This document shows, one piece after another, positions 48,950-59,640 of a stretch of DNA of 64,000 nt (position 1 is the first letter of the stretch; the number at the start of each line of letters is the position of its first letter). The stretch lies in contig JAVHKY010000018.1 in the NCBI GenBank assembly GCA_035079385.1, positions 2,542,001 to 2,606,000 of the forward strand. The letters are read 5' to 3'. The DNA is from Aspidiotus rigidus. Lineage: Eukaryota > Arthropoda > Insecta > Hemiptera > Diaspididae. The notes beneath the pieces were generated by a model. That model ran no database searches, was not told where the DNA came from, and worked only from the letters and a program-made list of their open reading frames with translations. Position numbers and translations under genes: made by a program.

Positions 48950-49990
48950 TAGTATATAGGTTATGAAGCACAGTGAGATGATTTTGGTTTTGCTTGTGTT
49001 TATTTTCAGACCAAGGGCAGTATTAGCCTCATGGAAGCATGTGATCGTTCCATGCAGCTGCTATGGTATGAATGCAATAAATACTCAATCAACGGCACAC
49101 CGTAGCCCCAGTTCGTATGTCCTGTTGCACTTCGTTTTCGCTCTTAAGGTCGAAGACGTCCATATCGCTCCAGAAGGTTTATTGGCACCGATATGTGGAT
49201 GTTGTCTTGTGCTTCTGGAATGGCTCCCTTTCCGACCTTCACTCTCTTCTCACCTTCCTTAACAGTCGGTATCCCACCATTGATTTCATTATCGAGATGG
49301 GGGGGGGGGGAAGCTTCCATTAACTCTCTTGACCTTTCTAGCTTCAATGTTGATGACGTGCATAGTTTTGGGATTTTTTTGTAAAAATCCTGCACGGATA
49401 TTAATATCCATAACTCGCCACCTTTAATAGCTTCATCCACCGCTTCGTTTCTATCCCTCTTTCCCCTCAGGCTTCCTCGGAGGAGGTCATCAAGTATTTC
49501 GCCTATTCTAACGTCTTGGACTTGATATCGATCGTATGATCCGAAAAAAAAATATTTCTAAAGCTTTAGACTCTACCACTTGTCTTCCGCGGAGCAGCAC
49601 TCCTTCCAGGAGGAAAGTCAAATTCAGGGAAGCTTTCCTCTGAGATCATTAATCTCCTTAAAACCTTCAATCTTTGTCCTGCTTTCGATAACCCCAACAC
49701 TGTTCGTAGTCTCTTCTGCAGGTTAAAGGATCTTTGAGAGTTTCGCAACTGTCCAGCTGTCTATATAGGGAAGACAAGTCGGCAGCTTTGTACACTGGAA
49801 TTCAAGAACATCTTGATGAAATCAATACCCCCCCCCCCCCCCCCCCTTCTCCGTAAAAGATCGGCTTTTGCTGTTCGTCATTCCATTGATGAGAATGTTA
49901 CACTTTTGAATCGTTTTTTCCCTGAAAATGATCTCATCAAAAAATTCTATACTTTTCCTTCTTCTCCCAATAACTTTCCATCATCATTTC
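48950..49990 (+). mobile_element. degenerate Penelope-like element 2 (reverse transcriptase plus GIY-YIG)
   Basis: At 49183-49300 the plus strand reads RYVDVVLCFWNGSLSDLH, then LLTFLNSRYPTIDFIIEM, a clear Penelope catalytic box and downstream helix, but YVDD is changed to YVDV. At 49753-49815 it reads CPAVYIGKTSRQL, the GIY-YIG core. After a 19-base C-run (49828-49846), FAVRHSIDENV fits the C-terminal HSxxxxH-type end of this nuclease family. It lies 0.3 kb after element 1 in the same orientation but differs strongly in sequence, so the two come from different lineages. Confidence 0.8.
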
Positions 49991-49999
49991 ATAATCCTC

Positions 50000-51130
50000 C
50001 TGTGACCCAGGGTCTTTCTCTTCGTTACGATATTTTACGACCTCGTCGTTTGTTCAATTTTTGTATTCGAACTTCTACAATTTTCGATATTTTACGACCT
50101 TGTAATTTCTTCCATTTTGTACGATTTTTAATTTTGTGCAGTACTAAAACACTCTTTGATTGATTTCGATTATTGTTTCTTCATGCAATGTATAACTTCC
50201 CGTATCCTAAACGAGTTAACATTATACCCTATCGTGATAAGATTCGAATGTAAAAACTCTCTACTGTGTTTGGCCCCTTCAATTTTTTCTAAAATCTCGA
50301 AGAGTTATTCCTCGTCTTTCACCAAAGACAGATCCAGTTGTTCCATTTTCCCAAGGTTGGATGGTGTTTGTACCCCCGACGAAAACATTTTTTCGTCAAT
50401 TACTCGTAAATGAGTCCGCATTACGATCGACATTAATTACTCGTATTCGACGCGTTCAACATTTATCGTCCTTGCAATATAATTCGATCTCCGATATCGT
50501 ATACGTATACCGGTAATGAAGAAAGAAATTCTAAATGGATAAAACAAATATAATTAATTGCATCGATATGGTACGCTTTTGAGAGGAGCTCGCGCGTAAA
50601 AACGAAGATGAAAAAAAAATAATAATACGTACTGTAAATAATAACGGTCAATTCGGGACCATTAACCGGTTGATGCGAGAAGGGGGAAGAAAAAAAAAAC
50701 CTCTAATTGATTACCGTAATGACGATAAAACAGTAAGCTATTACCAATTTTAAACGTGAAATTACGGCGCTGTGGGAACTGATGGGAACTTTCGTCAGCC
50801 GATGAATTTGTCAATATAAGGGCTAATCGTATTTAAGTTGGGTTAATTTTCGTCGAGGAACCAGTTCCGCTTCGATGAAATACCAATTCAATTAGCTGAT
50901 CGTCGTTTGTTTTTTTTTTTCGTATTGTTTTATCGATACATTAATCGCGAGTAGGAGTGATGTTCGAAAATATCTGTGGAGTCTTTATATTTTGACGAGA
51001 CGACAATTAATTAATATATGAAAGCGATGAAATTTCGTTATATACATGAGCAATTTTCTGATAAATATGAAAATATCGCGTAATACAAGAACCTCGTTGT
51101 TTCTCGGATGAATTATATCCGATACGGTGC
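50000..51130. other. gene-less stretch
   Basis: AT-rich, non-repetitive, no recognisable gene. Begins with the tail of the second Penelope-like element and ends at the LINE duplication. Confidence 0.45.
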
Positions 51131-52130
51131 GGTGTCTGCTGAAACTGAGAAACGAGAAAGTTTACGATTAGGTTGCCTTGCTAAGAAGAGGAACTAATTT
51201 TAGTTTGTATATTTTATGGTTCTATGTTCGTACGTATGTGAGAGAGGGTAAAGGTACTCGAGACTTTTCTCTAGAAACTTGGCGAAATTGTGACTTATGA
51301 GGAAGGAGTTTGAAATATTCTGGCTGTGTATCAAGGTTTGACCTCCAAGGTGGGCTAGGGTGATCCGACTATTACTGCTATGACTTCGCATCGTAGGCCT
51401 ATATGTGTATTGCTGTACGGTCAATTTGATTTTTTTTTTGCAGTTACCGCATTTTTATTGTACCGACTCAGGGGCAGATTGTCTCCTAATCTTCTGCCGG
51501 TTCTCTCCTCTGTACTCCCCAGTCTTCCTCTCCCAAATTAATTAAGCTGTACCAGGTGGCGAACTGGTTGGCCTTCACGGTGTCCGCTGAATTTGAGAAA
51601 CGAAAAATGCGATCAGGTTGCCCTGCTAAGAAGAGGAACTGATTTCAGCCTGTAATAACTGAGCAACACTCAAATTTTATACTTAGGACACTCCTGGAAA
51701 ATGCGTAGGAACCCTGTGATCTCCATTAGAAGCTTGGGTGAAATTGCGACTTCCAAGCTTTGTACATGAGAACGGAGTTGACAAGATTCTGGCCATCGAG
51801 TTTGACCTCCAAGCTTGAAGGATTGTAGTTCTGAAGCGGGCTAGGACGGACCGACGAATCTGAACGCATAGTCTTGCTGCATGCTGTCATCTCTATATCC
51901 CCTTGGTATGATTTTTCTTCTGCAGCTAAGTATTCACATTATGGCAACCGTCTCCTAGTCTTTTGCCGGTTCTCTTCCAAATCTTGCGGTCCTTAATCAT
52001 GCTGCGCCAGGTGGCAAGCTGGTTCGCTTCTTGAGCTGGGACTTTATTCGGTCTTTGAATGTTCTTTTTTGGCCGCCAGAGTTCCTTTTGCCATTTGCCA
52101 GCTCTGTTTTGGCTATTCAGCACACATTTG
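51130..52130 (-). mobile_element. LINE C-terminal fragment in two diverged tandem copies
   Basis: Two segments of about 455 bp (51130-51585 and 51586-52045) share in the same order GAGAAACGA, CTGCTAAGAAGAGGAACT, TTTGACCTCCAAG, GGGCTAGG, TGCCGGTTCTCT and CAGGTGGC. On the minus strand 51926-52123 encodes GRPKKN-like WRPKKNIQRPN and LATWRSMIKDRKIWKRTGK. This resembles the GRPxxRWxDD, then Wxxx(A/I)xDRxxW end seen in several LINE clades. The matching piece of the other copy reads QFATWYSLI. Both are broken. Confidence 0.55.
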
Positions 52131-52179
52131 TACGACGTAGGACTTCTTGGTTGAAGATAAAATCATGCTATATCTGCCC

Positions 52180-53400
52180 GGAAAACACAATCGACCATCG
52201 AAATTAGGTCTTTTTATAATCACTCATAATATCGACCATAAATTAACCGAAAATGAGTAATTAAGACGTCTTTATTGTATCGATCTGTTTTTTGACTCAA
52301 AATAGATGTCGATTCATGGTTGAAGTTTGGTTCGTTGATTTCTCTATGACTAATCGACCGTTTTTCGACGTCTTTTTTCAGTCAAAATAAAAACTATCAT
52401 ATTTCGACCTCTTTCTTCAGTACAAATGAAAATTGTACTTTATTTAGATGGCTTTATTGAATCGATCTATTTTTCGACCCAAATTAGATGTGGATGTACG
52501 GTCTAGTTTTAGTTGAATAATTTTTGCTTCACTAATCAACCACATTTTGATGTCTTTTTTCAGTCAAAATAAAAATTACTATCCTCTAGTACAAATGAAT
52601 CTTAAAACTGTCGACCGCGCGTATTTTAACGTATTTTTTCAGTACAAATAAAATTTCTATTCAGATTTAAAAAAGACGTCAATTCTTCAGTCAATTATTG
52701 GTTAAAATAGAATCGATTTTTATTTAGGTTGAAAAGAAAGACGTCGATTCTTCAGTCAATTATTTGGTCAGAATAGAATTGATTTTTTTTAGATTGAAAA
52801 AAGACGTTGACTCTTTGGTCGATTATTGGTAAAAAAAAGAGTCAATTTCCATTCAGATTCAAAAAAGATGTCGATTCTTCAGTCAATTATTGGTCAAAAT
52901 AGAAACGATTTTCATTCGAATTCAAAAAAGACGTCGATTCTTCGGTCGATTACTGGTAAAAAAAGAGTCAATTTCCATTCAGATTCAAAAAAGATGTCGA
53001 TTCTTCAGTCAATTATTGGTCAAAATAGAATCGATTTTTATTTAGGTTGAAAAGAAAGACGTTAATTCTTTAGTTAATTATTGGTCAAAATAGAATCGAT
53101 TTTTTTTTTGAAAAAAGACGTTGACTCTTTGGTCGATTATTGGTAAAAAAAGAGTCGATTTCCATTCAGATTCAAAAAAGATGTCGATTCTTCAGTCAAT
53201 TATTGGTCAAAATAGAATCGATTTTCATTTAGGTTGAAAAGAAAGACGTCGATTCTTCGGTCGATTATTGGTCAGAACGAAGTCAATAAATAGGAGGAAA
53301 TTACTCGATCGCTAATGGACCTAAAAAATCATTTCATGATTTTAGACAAACTGGATCGATTAATGGTCGATAAGAGGTCAAATCGACAGCTTTTTTAGGT
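52180..53400. repeat. TCGAC-rich repeat region containing a minisatellite
   Basis: The flanks (52180-52640 and 53290-53400) are dense in TCGAC, GTCGAT and TTTTCAGTC motifs like the dispersed family at 2690, 29290 and 59130. The 64 bp minisatellite looks like a local amplification of one such motif. Confidence 0.6.
52640..53290 (+). repeat. ~64 bp minisatellite, ten units
   Basis: GACGTC- or GATGTC-type unit starts lie at 52675, 52740, 52803, 52867, 52930, 52993, 53058, 53117, 53180 and 53245 (spacing 59-65 bp). Each unit reads GACGTCGATTCTTCAGTCAA, then TTATTGGTCAAAATAGAATC. Two unit types alternate: one with GGTAAAAAAAGAGTCAATTTCC and one with GGTCAAAATAGAATCGATTTT. So there is some higher-order structure. 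A 74-codon frame (52826-53050) through it encodes a 21-residue repeat, which follows from the 63-64 bp unit length. Confidence 0.9.
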
Positions 53401-55840
53401 CGATTGTGTTTGCCGGGGTACTTTTCGAGTTGCTTGATGTGCTTTCTATACAAAGTCGACAGTTTTCGCTGGCATCCAGGAGAGTCTGTAGTGCAGCAGC
53501 TCTGTACACAGTAATATTTTGGTTGTGTCGGTAATATCGTGATTATGAGAGACTCCATGCCCAAGCTGGTGAATAATCTCTATTGCTGATTGTATACTTC
53601 TTCAAGTTTCAGTGTCTTTGTCCAGGTGTCTTGTTTATGTCCTCTAACACCATCGATTCCTTCTACTTTTTCGGTTGAAAGTTATTAAAAACACTGTAGT
53701 AGTCTAGTCCTCATTTCTTTCGTACTCTGAAAATCCAGAAGTTCGTCCTGGAAATTCAACTTCTCTCTTTCTCTCCATTGGATATCCAGATTTGGCAGAG
53801 GCAGAGCCGAACTGGCCCTCAACGCCTTAATAGGTCGTTAAGAGAGTGCAGGGAATTGACCCATTGACCAGATCAGCCAATCAAGAATCTCGTCGATAAG
53901 TCGCCAATCCAACCCTTGAAAATCAATTGAAACTCTGGGAATGCTTAATTGACCCAGGGACGCGGCGTTGTAGACCTTTCTCGTACTTCACTTGACCCTT
54001 CAAGTCAACAAGTGGACAGGTTGCGAGTTGATACCTCTTGGCTCTACTTTTCGTGTATCAAGTATTTCTATAAATAATTACGTTATCCTGAATGGTAGAT
54101 TCAAGAATTAAGAGTCGAATTTTCAAAACTTTCGACCTCACACTGGTGCCTAAAGGCATTAATACGATGGTTCTTTGTGCAACAAACATGCGAATGTGGC
54201 TAAGCGTTGAAAATCAAATTTCAAACTTCGAAGACTCTCAATAATGTTATGGTGCCGATCTCTTTTCTTCTCCTTCCCTCTGAAATTCGAGTTATCTCTT
54301 TGTTATACATTCCAATGCCTTGCAGTCTCTGCCCTGGTATATATGCGAGGAGAGAGAACGCGTTCGGTTTTCGACGTATTCGAGTGCAGAAAATGCGAAA
54401 AAGCGCGCGGCGAAGTAATTTCGTAAATTTTGTGCCGGCCACGATTAAATATTTCTCCTAATCGTTTCCAGTTTCAAAAATCTGCTTTCTTTACGCCGGT
54501 TCGAGCGCGTATTATTGTAGACCACTCTTCGTGGATACGTTCGATGCACAGAACGTAATTTGCGAAAAACGTGGCGGCGCCGTAACTCAACCAAAATGAG
54601 AAAGTCATTCGTTTCGTTCTTTCGTATAAAAGCAATAATTTTCTGAATCATTTCGAGATATTTGTTTTTGAAAGTTGCCAACGCGAAATTAACTACGACA
54701 GTTGCTCGGCTGAAAGGAAATTTTCTTCTACTGCGTGCGCGTTTTCCTCCTGCACCATTTTCGCTGCCAGCGAACTTCTTCTTCGCTTCGCCATATTTAC
54801 GCACGCGAACTAATTAAAACTAACGACTTTCGCCTTTTTCGATTTATATTTCATAATTTTGCTCCCTTCCTCCACTCGCCGCCCATACGCTCTCTCTCTC
54901 TCATTCATTTATCGCATCGGACGCGAACGGCCAAACTTTTACGCGTCATTTGCACTTTTTCAATAATATTTTTTCAGAAAATATCATAATTCGATTGTAT
55001 AGGTCGAATGGGGCGAAGGAGAGGAGATTGTAAACGATTGTCGGAACGTGCGAGTATAATTACTTTCTCGAGAAGGACAAACGATATTTTTCAACAGCTA
55101 AAATCTGTGTGCTAGCTGCACGATGACCATCTACCTGATATACCGCGAAACCTCTATGTAGGTTGAAGGATCGTCGTGACCGCAAGTGCGTGCTCTGTAT
55201 TTGAATAAAGGAATTCTAGGAAGGTTCACTTGCGAGCGGAGGGGACGTGCCAGTGCCGTTCGTGTATATACAAGGGTGGCGGTGTACAATCAAATTAGAT
55301 TTTTCTAATGATTGTTGTATAGGATATCGCGTGTCGAGATGACTCCATAATATATCGACGTCACATCGTAATTCGTTGAATACTCACCAGTTTGATTCAT
55401 TTTACATGTTTTTGTCTGATTTCGATAGCCTTAAAAAGACGGGGAATATCGTTATTATCGAAAATGAGTTGCAGAAAACCTGTTTTCTATTAACCTCGAG
55501 AGGAAGTCGATCATTCTCTCCGAATATCAATAGCTAGAATGAGTAGGTACCTTGTACAGCTGCGATAAGGACAGCCTTAAAGTGTGAATGCGTCTCTTCT
55601 GGACACGTTCGGAACACACTTAATATTTCTGTCAAAATTGTACATAATATGAAGAGTAGCCTCGGGTGACGTGTAACGAAATTATCTTCTCGGCTGATGA
55701 TTTTTTTAAATGACCAAATTCGTAACTAATGTAACAATTTTGTGGGACGGATGTTGTTTCGCAAGAGTATGGATTCGCACCTCCGAGGTCAGCAAATTTC
55801 GAAAATCCTTCTTTCTTCAAGAACTTTATTTTGATGACGA
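53400..55840. other. gene-less stretch
   Basis: No recognisable gene or mobile element. 54200-55000 is CpG-richer, non-repetitive, with long frames on both strands that show no domain (for example 119 codons at 54445-54804, -). Confidence 0.5.
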
Positions 55841-55849
55841 GATAGCTTT

Positions 55850-56060
55850 TGGCGGAAAATCTGTTCTCTGGGGGTTATTTAGATGATCGTTGTCCGTCGT
55901 CCTTCCGACAGGTTTGTGGTTCCGAAGGAGGCGAGAGCTGGGATTTACTTGATAGGGCTTGGAAAAATTTGGACCTTGTTAGAGCAACATATGGCGGGGA
56001 AGGCGATTTGAAAAAATTCGACATAAGGTGGTGGGGAACTTGGAACATTTAGATCATAGT
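55850..56060. repeat. diverged copy of the AACAGGTTCC/GGAACCTGTT repeat family
   Basis: The order GAAAATCTGTTCTCTGGGGG, TTATTTAGA, then GTCCGTCGTCC resembles the reverse complement of 22800-22860 (GGAACCTGTTTTATGGGGGG, then TATTTGAGA and GCGCCGTCC). A line later TTGGAAAAATTTGGACCT recalls the inverted minisatellite unit. It is too diverged for firm borders. Confidence 0.4.
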
Positions 56061-56229
56061 GATGACGCAGTATTTGCCCAACTAAAAGTGAAAAAGGTAG
56101 CAAATACGGCCGGCTGCATTGGATGGTTTTCTATACTCCAGCTACGGTGAAATATAACTGGATTTTGGCACAATACGAATTAGCTGCTAGAACCATCAAT
56201 TATTTATGGACGTAAGGAAAACGTAACAC

Positions 56230-56430
56230 TGTTTAGAGACCTGTTGCTGAAGCCTTCAGATGTATCTGCCGATAGGGATCTTTTGGCATTGATGGAGCCC
56301 GTCCATAAGTGGCGGTCAGAGTATGAAGGTGACGAAAATGAGAAGTGTACGAAATTTTTCATCAAGGAACCAGGAGTAGAGCTGGATAGATACTTTTGGT
56401 GGGCCAGCAGATGTACAAGAAGGTCCAAGT
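56230..56430 (+). mobile_element. LINE fragment homologous to 42.2-42.4 kb
   Basis: A 62-codon frame encodes RSEYEGDENEKCTKFFIKEPGVELDRYF (shown here only by key parts: EYE, then IKEPGVELD). It aligns with EYEDGEHGKLKEALIKEPGV and ALIKEPGVELDP on the minus strand near 42.2-42.4 kb. The same non-LTR family is therefore present in both orientations. The following frame to 56739 shows no recognisable motif. Confidence 0.6.
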
Positions 56431-56439
56431 AAATTGTGG

Positions 56440-57600
56440 TTTGGAGGGAGTGGGGCTCAGTCTTACTGTAGGTACTTGAGAAAGTTTCAACCTTCGACTT
56501 ATCGCGAGGATACTTCGAACAATTCCGGGCCGGAGGAGCCAAGGACTTTGGAAAATTCTAATAATTCAGCTTTATACATGAGGGAAGAAGACTTGAAGAA
56601 AGATTATAATCAAGAAGAAAGTGATTCGTCCTCCGTGTACAGAACGCCAAAAGGGGTGGAAGAGTATGGTCTAAATTTCCATAATTTCATCCATGAAATA
56701 GGGGCTATATTACCCAATTTTTTTTCCAAGGTTATTTAATCTATGACCGAGATTTTGACACCGTCCGTTCGACCCCAGCTGCAGAACGACAGCGGTGATC
56801 CTTGCGATTTACCGATTCGAATATTTCGCGAAATGCGAACAGATTAAATGACTCTCTTTTTCCGAAATGAACGGAAATATTTCTTCCTGGGAAAAGTCTA
56901 TTTTTAGGCTTTTTCGCCTTCCGTAGAGGACATTCATTTTCATTATTCTATTCCTTCGTTGCAAGATCGAAAATTCCGGTATAATATACCTTTCGGTTTA
57001 TTTACATAGCAAAGAAATTTACAACGGTCATTCAGAACAGCATTTATTATTATTTTTTTTTTTTTTGCTTTCTTCCTTTTCAAAGGACGCAACGCGAAGA
57101 ACATGCAGGAGTGAAGTAAGAACGTACAGGCGAACGCGATGCTATCCCCAAAGGACGCATCGAAGGGTCAAAACGTATTTAAGAGTACATTCTAAAGGGT
57201 CTTTATCGTTTTTCAATGAACCCATACGGAAAAATAAAACGGATAAAACAAACAGTTCTTTCTGACGTCGGCGCTTAATATTAATTTCAAATTCGGACCT
57301 GACTATATTTTCTTATTTCCGTTCAGTATCTCGAATATACGTACTGTATATTATGGCGGTAAAAATAGACTGCCTTTGTTTTAGCCGGCGGGAACGCTGC
57401 ATATTCAATAGAAAGAGAGAGAGAGAGAGCTGTGTACATTATTGTATTGACGTCACAAACGAAACTGATGGAGTGGTTGGCGGGAAAATTGTCTGCAGGC
57501 GAAACTGAAGGCGCGAGAGTAGTTTTTTGATCATTTATGGACGAATGCTATATCGTAATCTCGGCTCCCTCTACTGCAGAATATTTAATAAAACTCTTTT
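56440..57600. other. gene-less stretch before exon 2
   Basis: No recognisable gene; a 101-codon frame at 56434-56739 is unassigned. (GA)n microsatellite at about 57412-57430. The polypyrimidine tract before exon 2 starts near 57594. Confidence 0.5.
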
Positions 57601-57622
57601 TTTTTGTTTTGCTCTGTTTCAG

Positions 57623-57703
57623 AAAGAGAATGTCCTACTCAAATCAAGAGAGAAAGGTTACCGTCTCCTGCCAATCCTGCGCTGTATCCTTCGTTACTAA
57701 ATG
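57623..57703 (+). CDS. coding exon 2 of the same protein (internal, 81 bp)
   Basis: The acceptor is a strong pyrimidine tract TTTGCTCTGTTTCAG ending at 57622, and the donor is ATG followed by GTAAGT. The incoming phase 1 matches exon 1 exactly, completing a Glu codon, and the outgoing phase is 1. It encodes ERECPTQIKRERLPSPANP and then ALYPSLLN. IKRE fits the SUMO acceptor consensus (hydrophobic-K-x-E) and SPAN is a proline-directed serine; both are typical of regulatory nuclear proteins, but this is only pattern evidence. The family is not recognised. The exon length is a multiple of three with equal phases, so it could be skipped without a frameshift. Confidence 0.75.
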
Positions 57704-58079
57704 GTAAGTGTATAAGCTGCTCGCCATTTACAGTCATAGACTACATAGAGACTTTGAATTGGTTCGTTCGTCACCATTTTTCCTGTCGAGATTTTTAGTA
57801 AATACTTTGGGTGTTCCCTGGTCTCGCTTTCAAATTTGATAGCGATAGGTCAACAAAAACTCGCGATTCAGCAAAACTACTATAGGTATAAATAATGTCA
57901 ACCAGAAACTCACTTGGGCTCCCCAAGGTCAAATTCATGCACGCTCGTAACATCTTAAAAAGGTTGTCTTGTTCTTCAGCGAGGATGCTGCAGGGAATTT
58001 CTACTTCAACTTTATAGAAGTCTCATACACTCTAGATTGAACTATTGGCCTTGCAAATAAGACCGTCCTCAAATTACCA

Positions 58080-59060
58080 CATCAGATTCGAACATCCTCT
58101 CTCATGATGGCTTTAGAAGCGTATCGACGTATGCGTGGAGGTCGCAGAGACACCCTTACTTTACTGTCGACTCGTACTCACCTTCAACTTTTTTTACAAT
58201 GTTTTACAACGCCATGCGACTCGTTTGTTACTGCTAACACAATTAGAACACGCTCTTAATAAATCCTTTTCCAACTACCTTCGTCCCAGTCTTACGTCTC
58301 TCCTCCTGTAGAATCACTTTTCACCCGCTGTAAGAATCGATCTTAAACGGTTTGCTTCACTCTATAACAATTTCAAATCATTTCAGGAACATCCCAACTT
58401 CACCATTACGGATCAAAACCAATAACAAAACTGCCTAAAGGCTCAACGGATAAAAAATATGGCCTCTATTTACACAGCCGAACTGATTACTATGTTTGCT
58501 TAATTGTTTGTATCGTCTTTCACAACCCCATCCCCCCCCCCAACAACAGATTTCTCTACGTCCCTAGGTCACAAACCCACTCGTGCAGAAGAATCCACCT
58601 CAAACTATCAATTCTTACATTTTATTCCTCTGGATCACGAGCCATGTTTTTCTCAGAACTTGATCGAGCAGGAAAACGAGCCACGTCCTTAGATAGAATC
58701 ACCGACAATATCCATGTCCCAAGTTTAGGCTGTAAAAATTCAATATCGCAATCTCATCTTACAAACATGGAATTCAAATCAATCCTCTAATGAATTGCTC
58801 CAAATAAAGAGAAATCCTCTTCCCTAGTCTTCATCCATCAGAAACTAGACGCGAGGAGGTCATCCTCTTTCGACTTCAAATAGACCATACACGCGTCACT
58901 TACTCTCACCTCATCTAAGGAGACACATCATCAGACCCCCCCCCCCCCAACGTGAGCCTATTATCATAATCAAGACCTCTCAGTCAAACACATCTCACCT
59001 GTCCCCAATTTCTTCCCATTCGAGCCTCCGTGGACATCCAAGTCTCCTAACTCATCAAAG
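58080..59060 (+). mobile_element. degenerate LINE with RNase H and zinc-knuckle traces
   Basis: At about 58440-58500 the plus strand reads AQRIKNMASIYTAELITMFA, matching the RNase H domain segment SIFTAELxAIxxA. At 58845-58920 it reads REEVILFRLQIDHTRVTYSH, matching the ExxLxRLRIGHTRLTHS segment before the C-terminal zinc knuckle. The knuckle at 58970-59040 is recognisable only across shifted frames (PLS, VKHI, CPQFLPIR), with a C-run at about 58940 inside it. Many stops. This is an I/jockey-type element by order of domains. Confidence 0.65.
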
Positions 59061-59089
59061 CCTCGAAAAATAATACCTTAAATTGGAGT

Positions 59090-59640
59090 CAATTTTCTGT
59101 CACCCCATCCCCCTCCTGTAGTATTTTGTCTGTTTGGTGACTTCGCTACTCGCTGATGGAGAACATGTAGTCATAGAGGGCCATCGAGAATTTCGATTAT
59201 GCTTGACCAAGGGTCGAATTGACGCAATGTCGATGTCGATTTCGAGTCGAGGTTAGGAATCCAATGGCCAGAAGATGACTTACTTTTGACCGCAATTCAG
59301 AAGCTCTATCAAAGCTACGCAATTTCAACGTTGATGAATGACGCACTTACTTGATCCAAAATCGACGTCTTTTTTCAGTTGACGTTAATCTGATACGAGG
59401 AGCGACTCGATTTCGACGTCAACAATAAGTCAATGAAACGAAGTGAGCGTTCGATTTCGAGTCGACTTCCAGTCAATGATTCGAATCTGAGCGGTCTTGA
59501 AATAGTCATTTGTCTGAAGCAAGACTTCCGGTCATTTTGGTTCGATTTTTGGTAAAAATTTAGCTGGAGTAGATCATGTGAAAGTCGTCGACTTTTGGTT
59601 GAAATAAGAAGTCAATCTGGAACCCTCCGCTAATACGCTT
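59090..59640. repeat. TCGAC-rich dispersed repeat, copy near exon 3
   Basis: CTGTTTGGTGACTTCGCTA at about 59130 is followed by GTAGTCAT and GCTTGACCA, as at 2957-3110, then by many GTCGATTTCGAGTCGA-type motifs. This is the best-preserved counterpart of copy 1. Confidence 0.6.

Larger units (their letters stand above)
21185..57622 (+). other. intron 1, about 36.4 kb
   Basis: The donor GTGAGT at 21185 and the acceptor TTTGCTCTGTTTCAG ending at 57622 join exon 1 (phase 1) to exon 2 (phase 1). The intron contains nearly all transposon and satellite material of the window. Additional or alternative exons inside it cannot be excluded; none with compatible borders and convincing protein was found. 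Confidence 0.6.

Noticed and set aside
52826..53050. 74-codon frame with a 21-residue repeat
   Set aside because: The repeat follows directly from the 63-64 bp minisatellite unit; there is no start context or conservation to suggest a protein.
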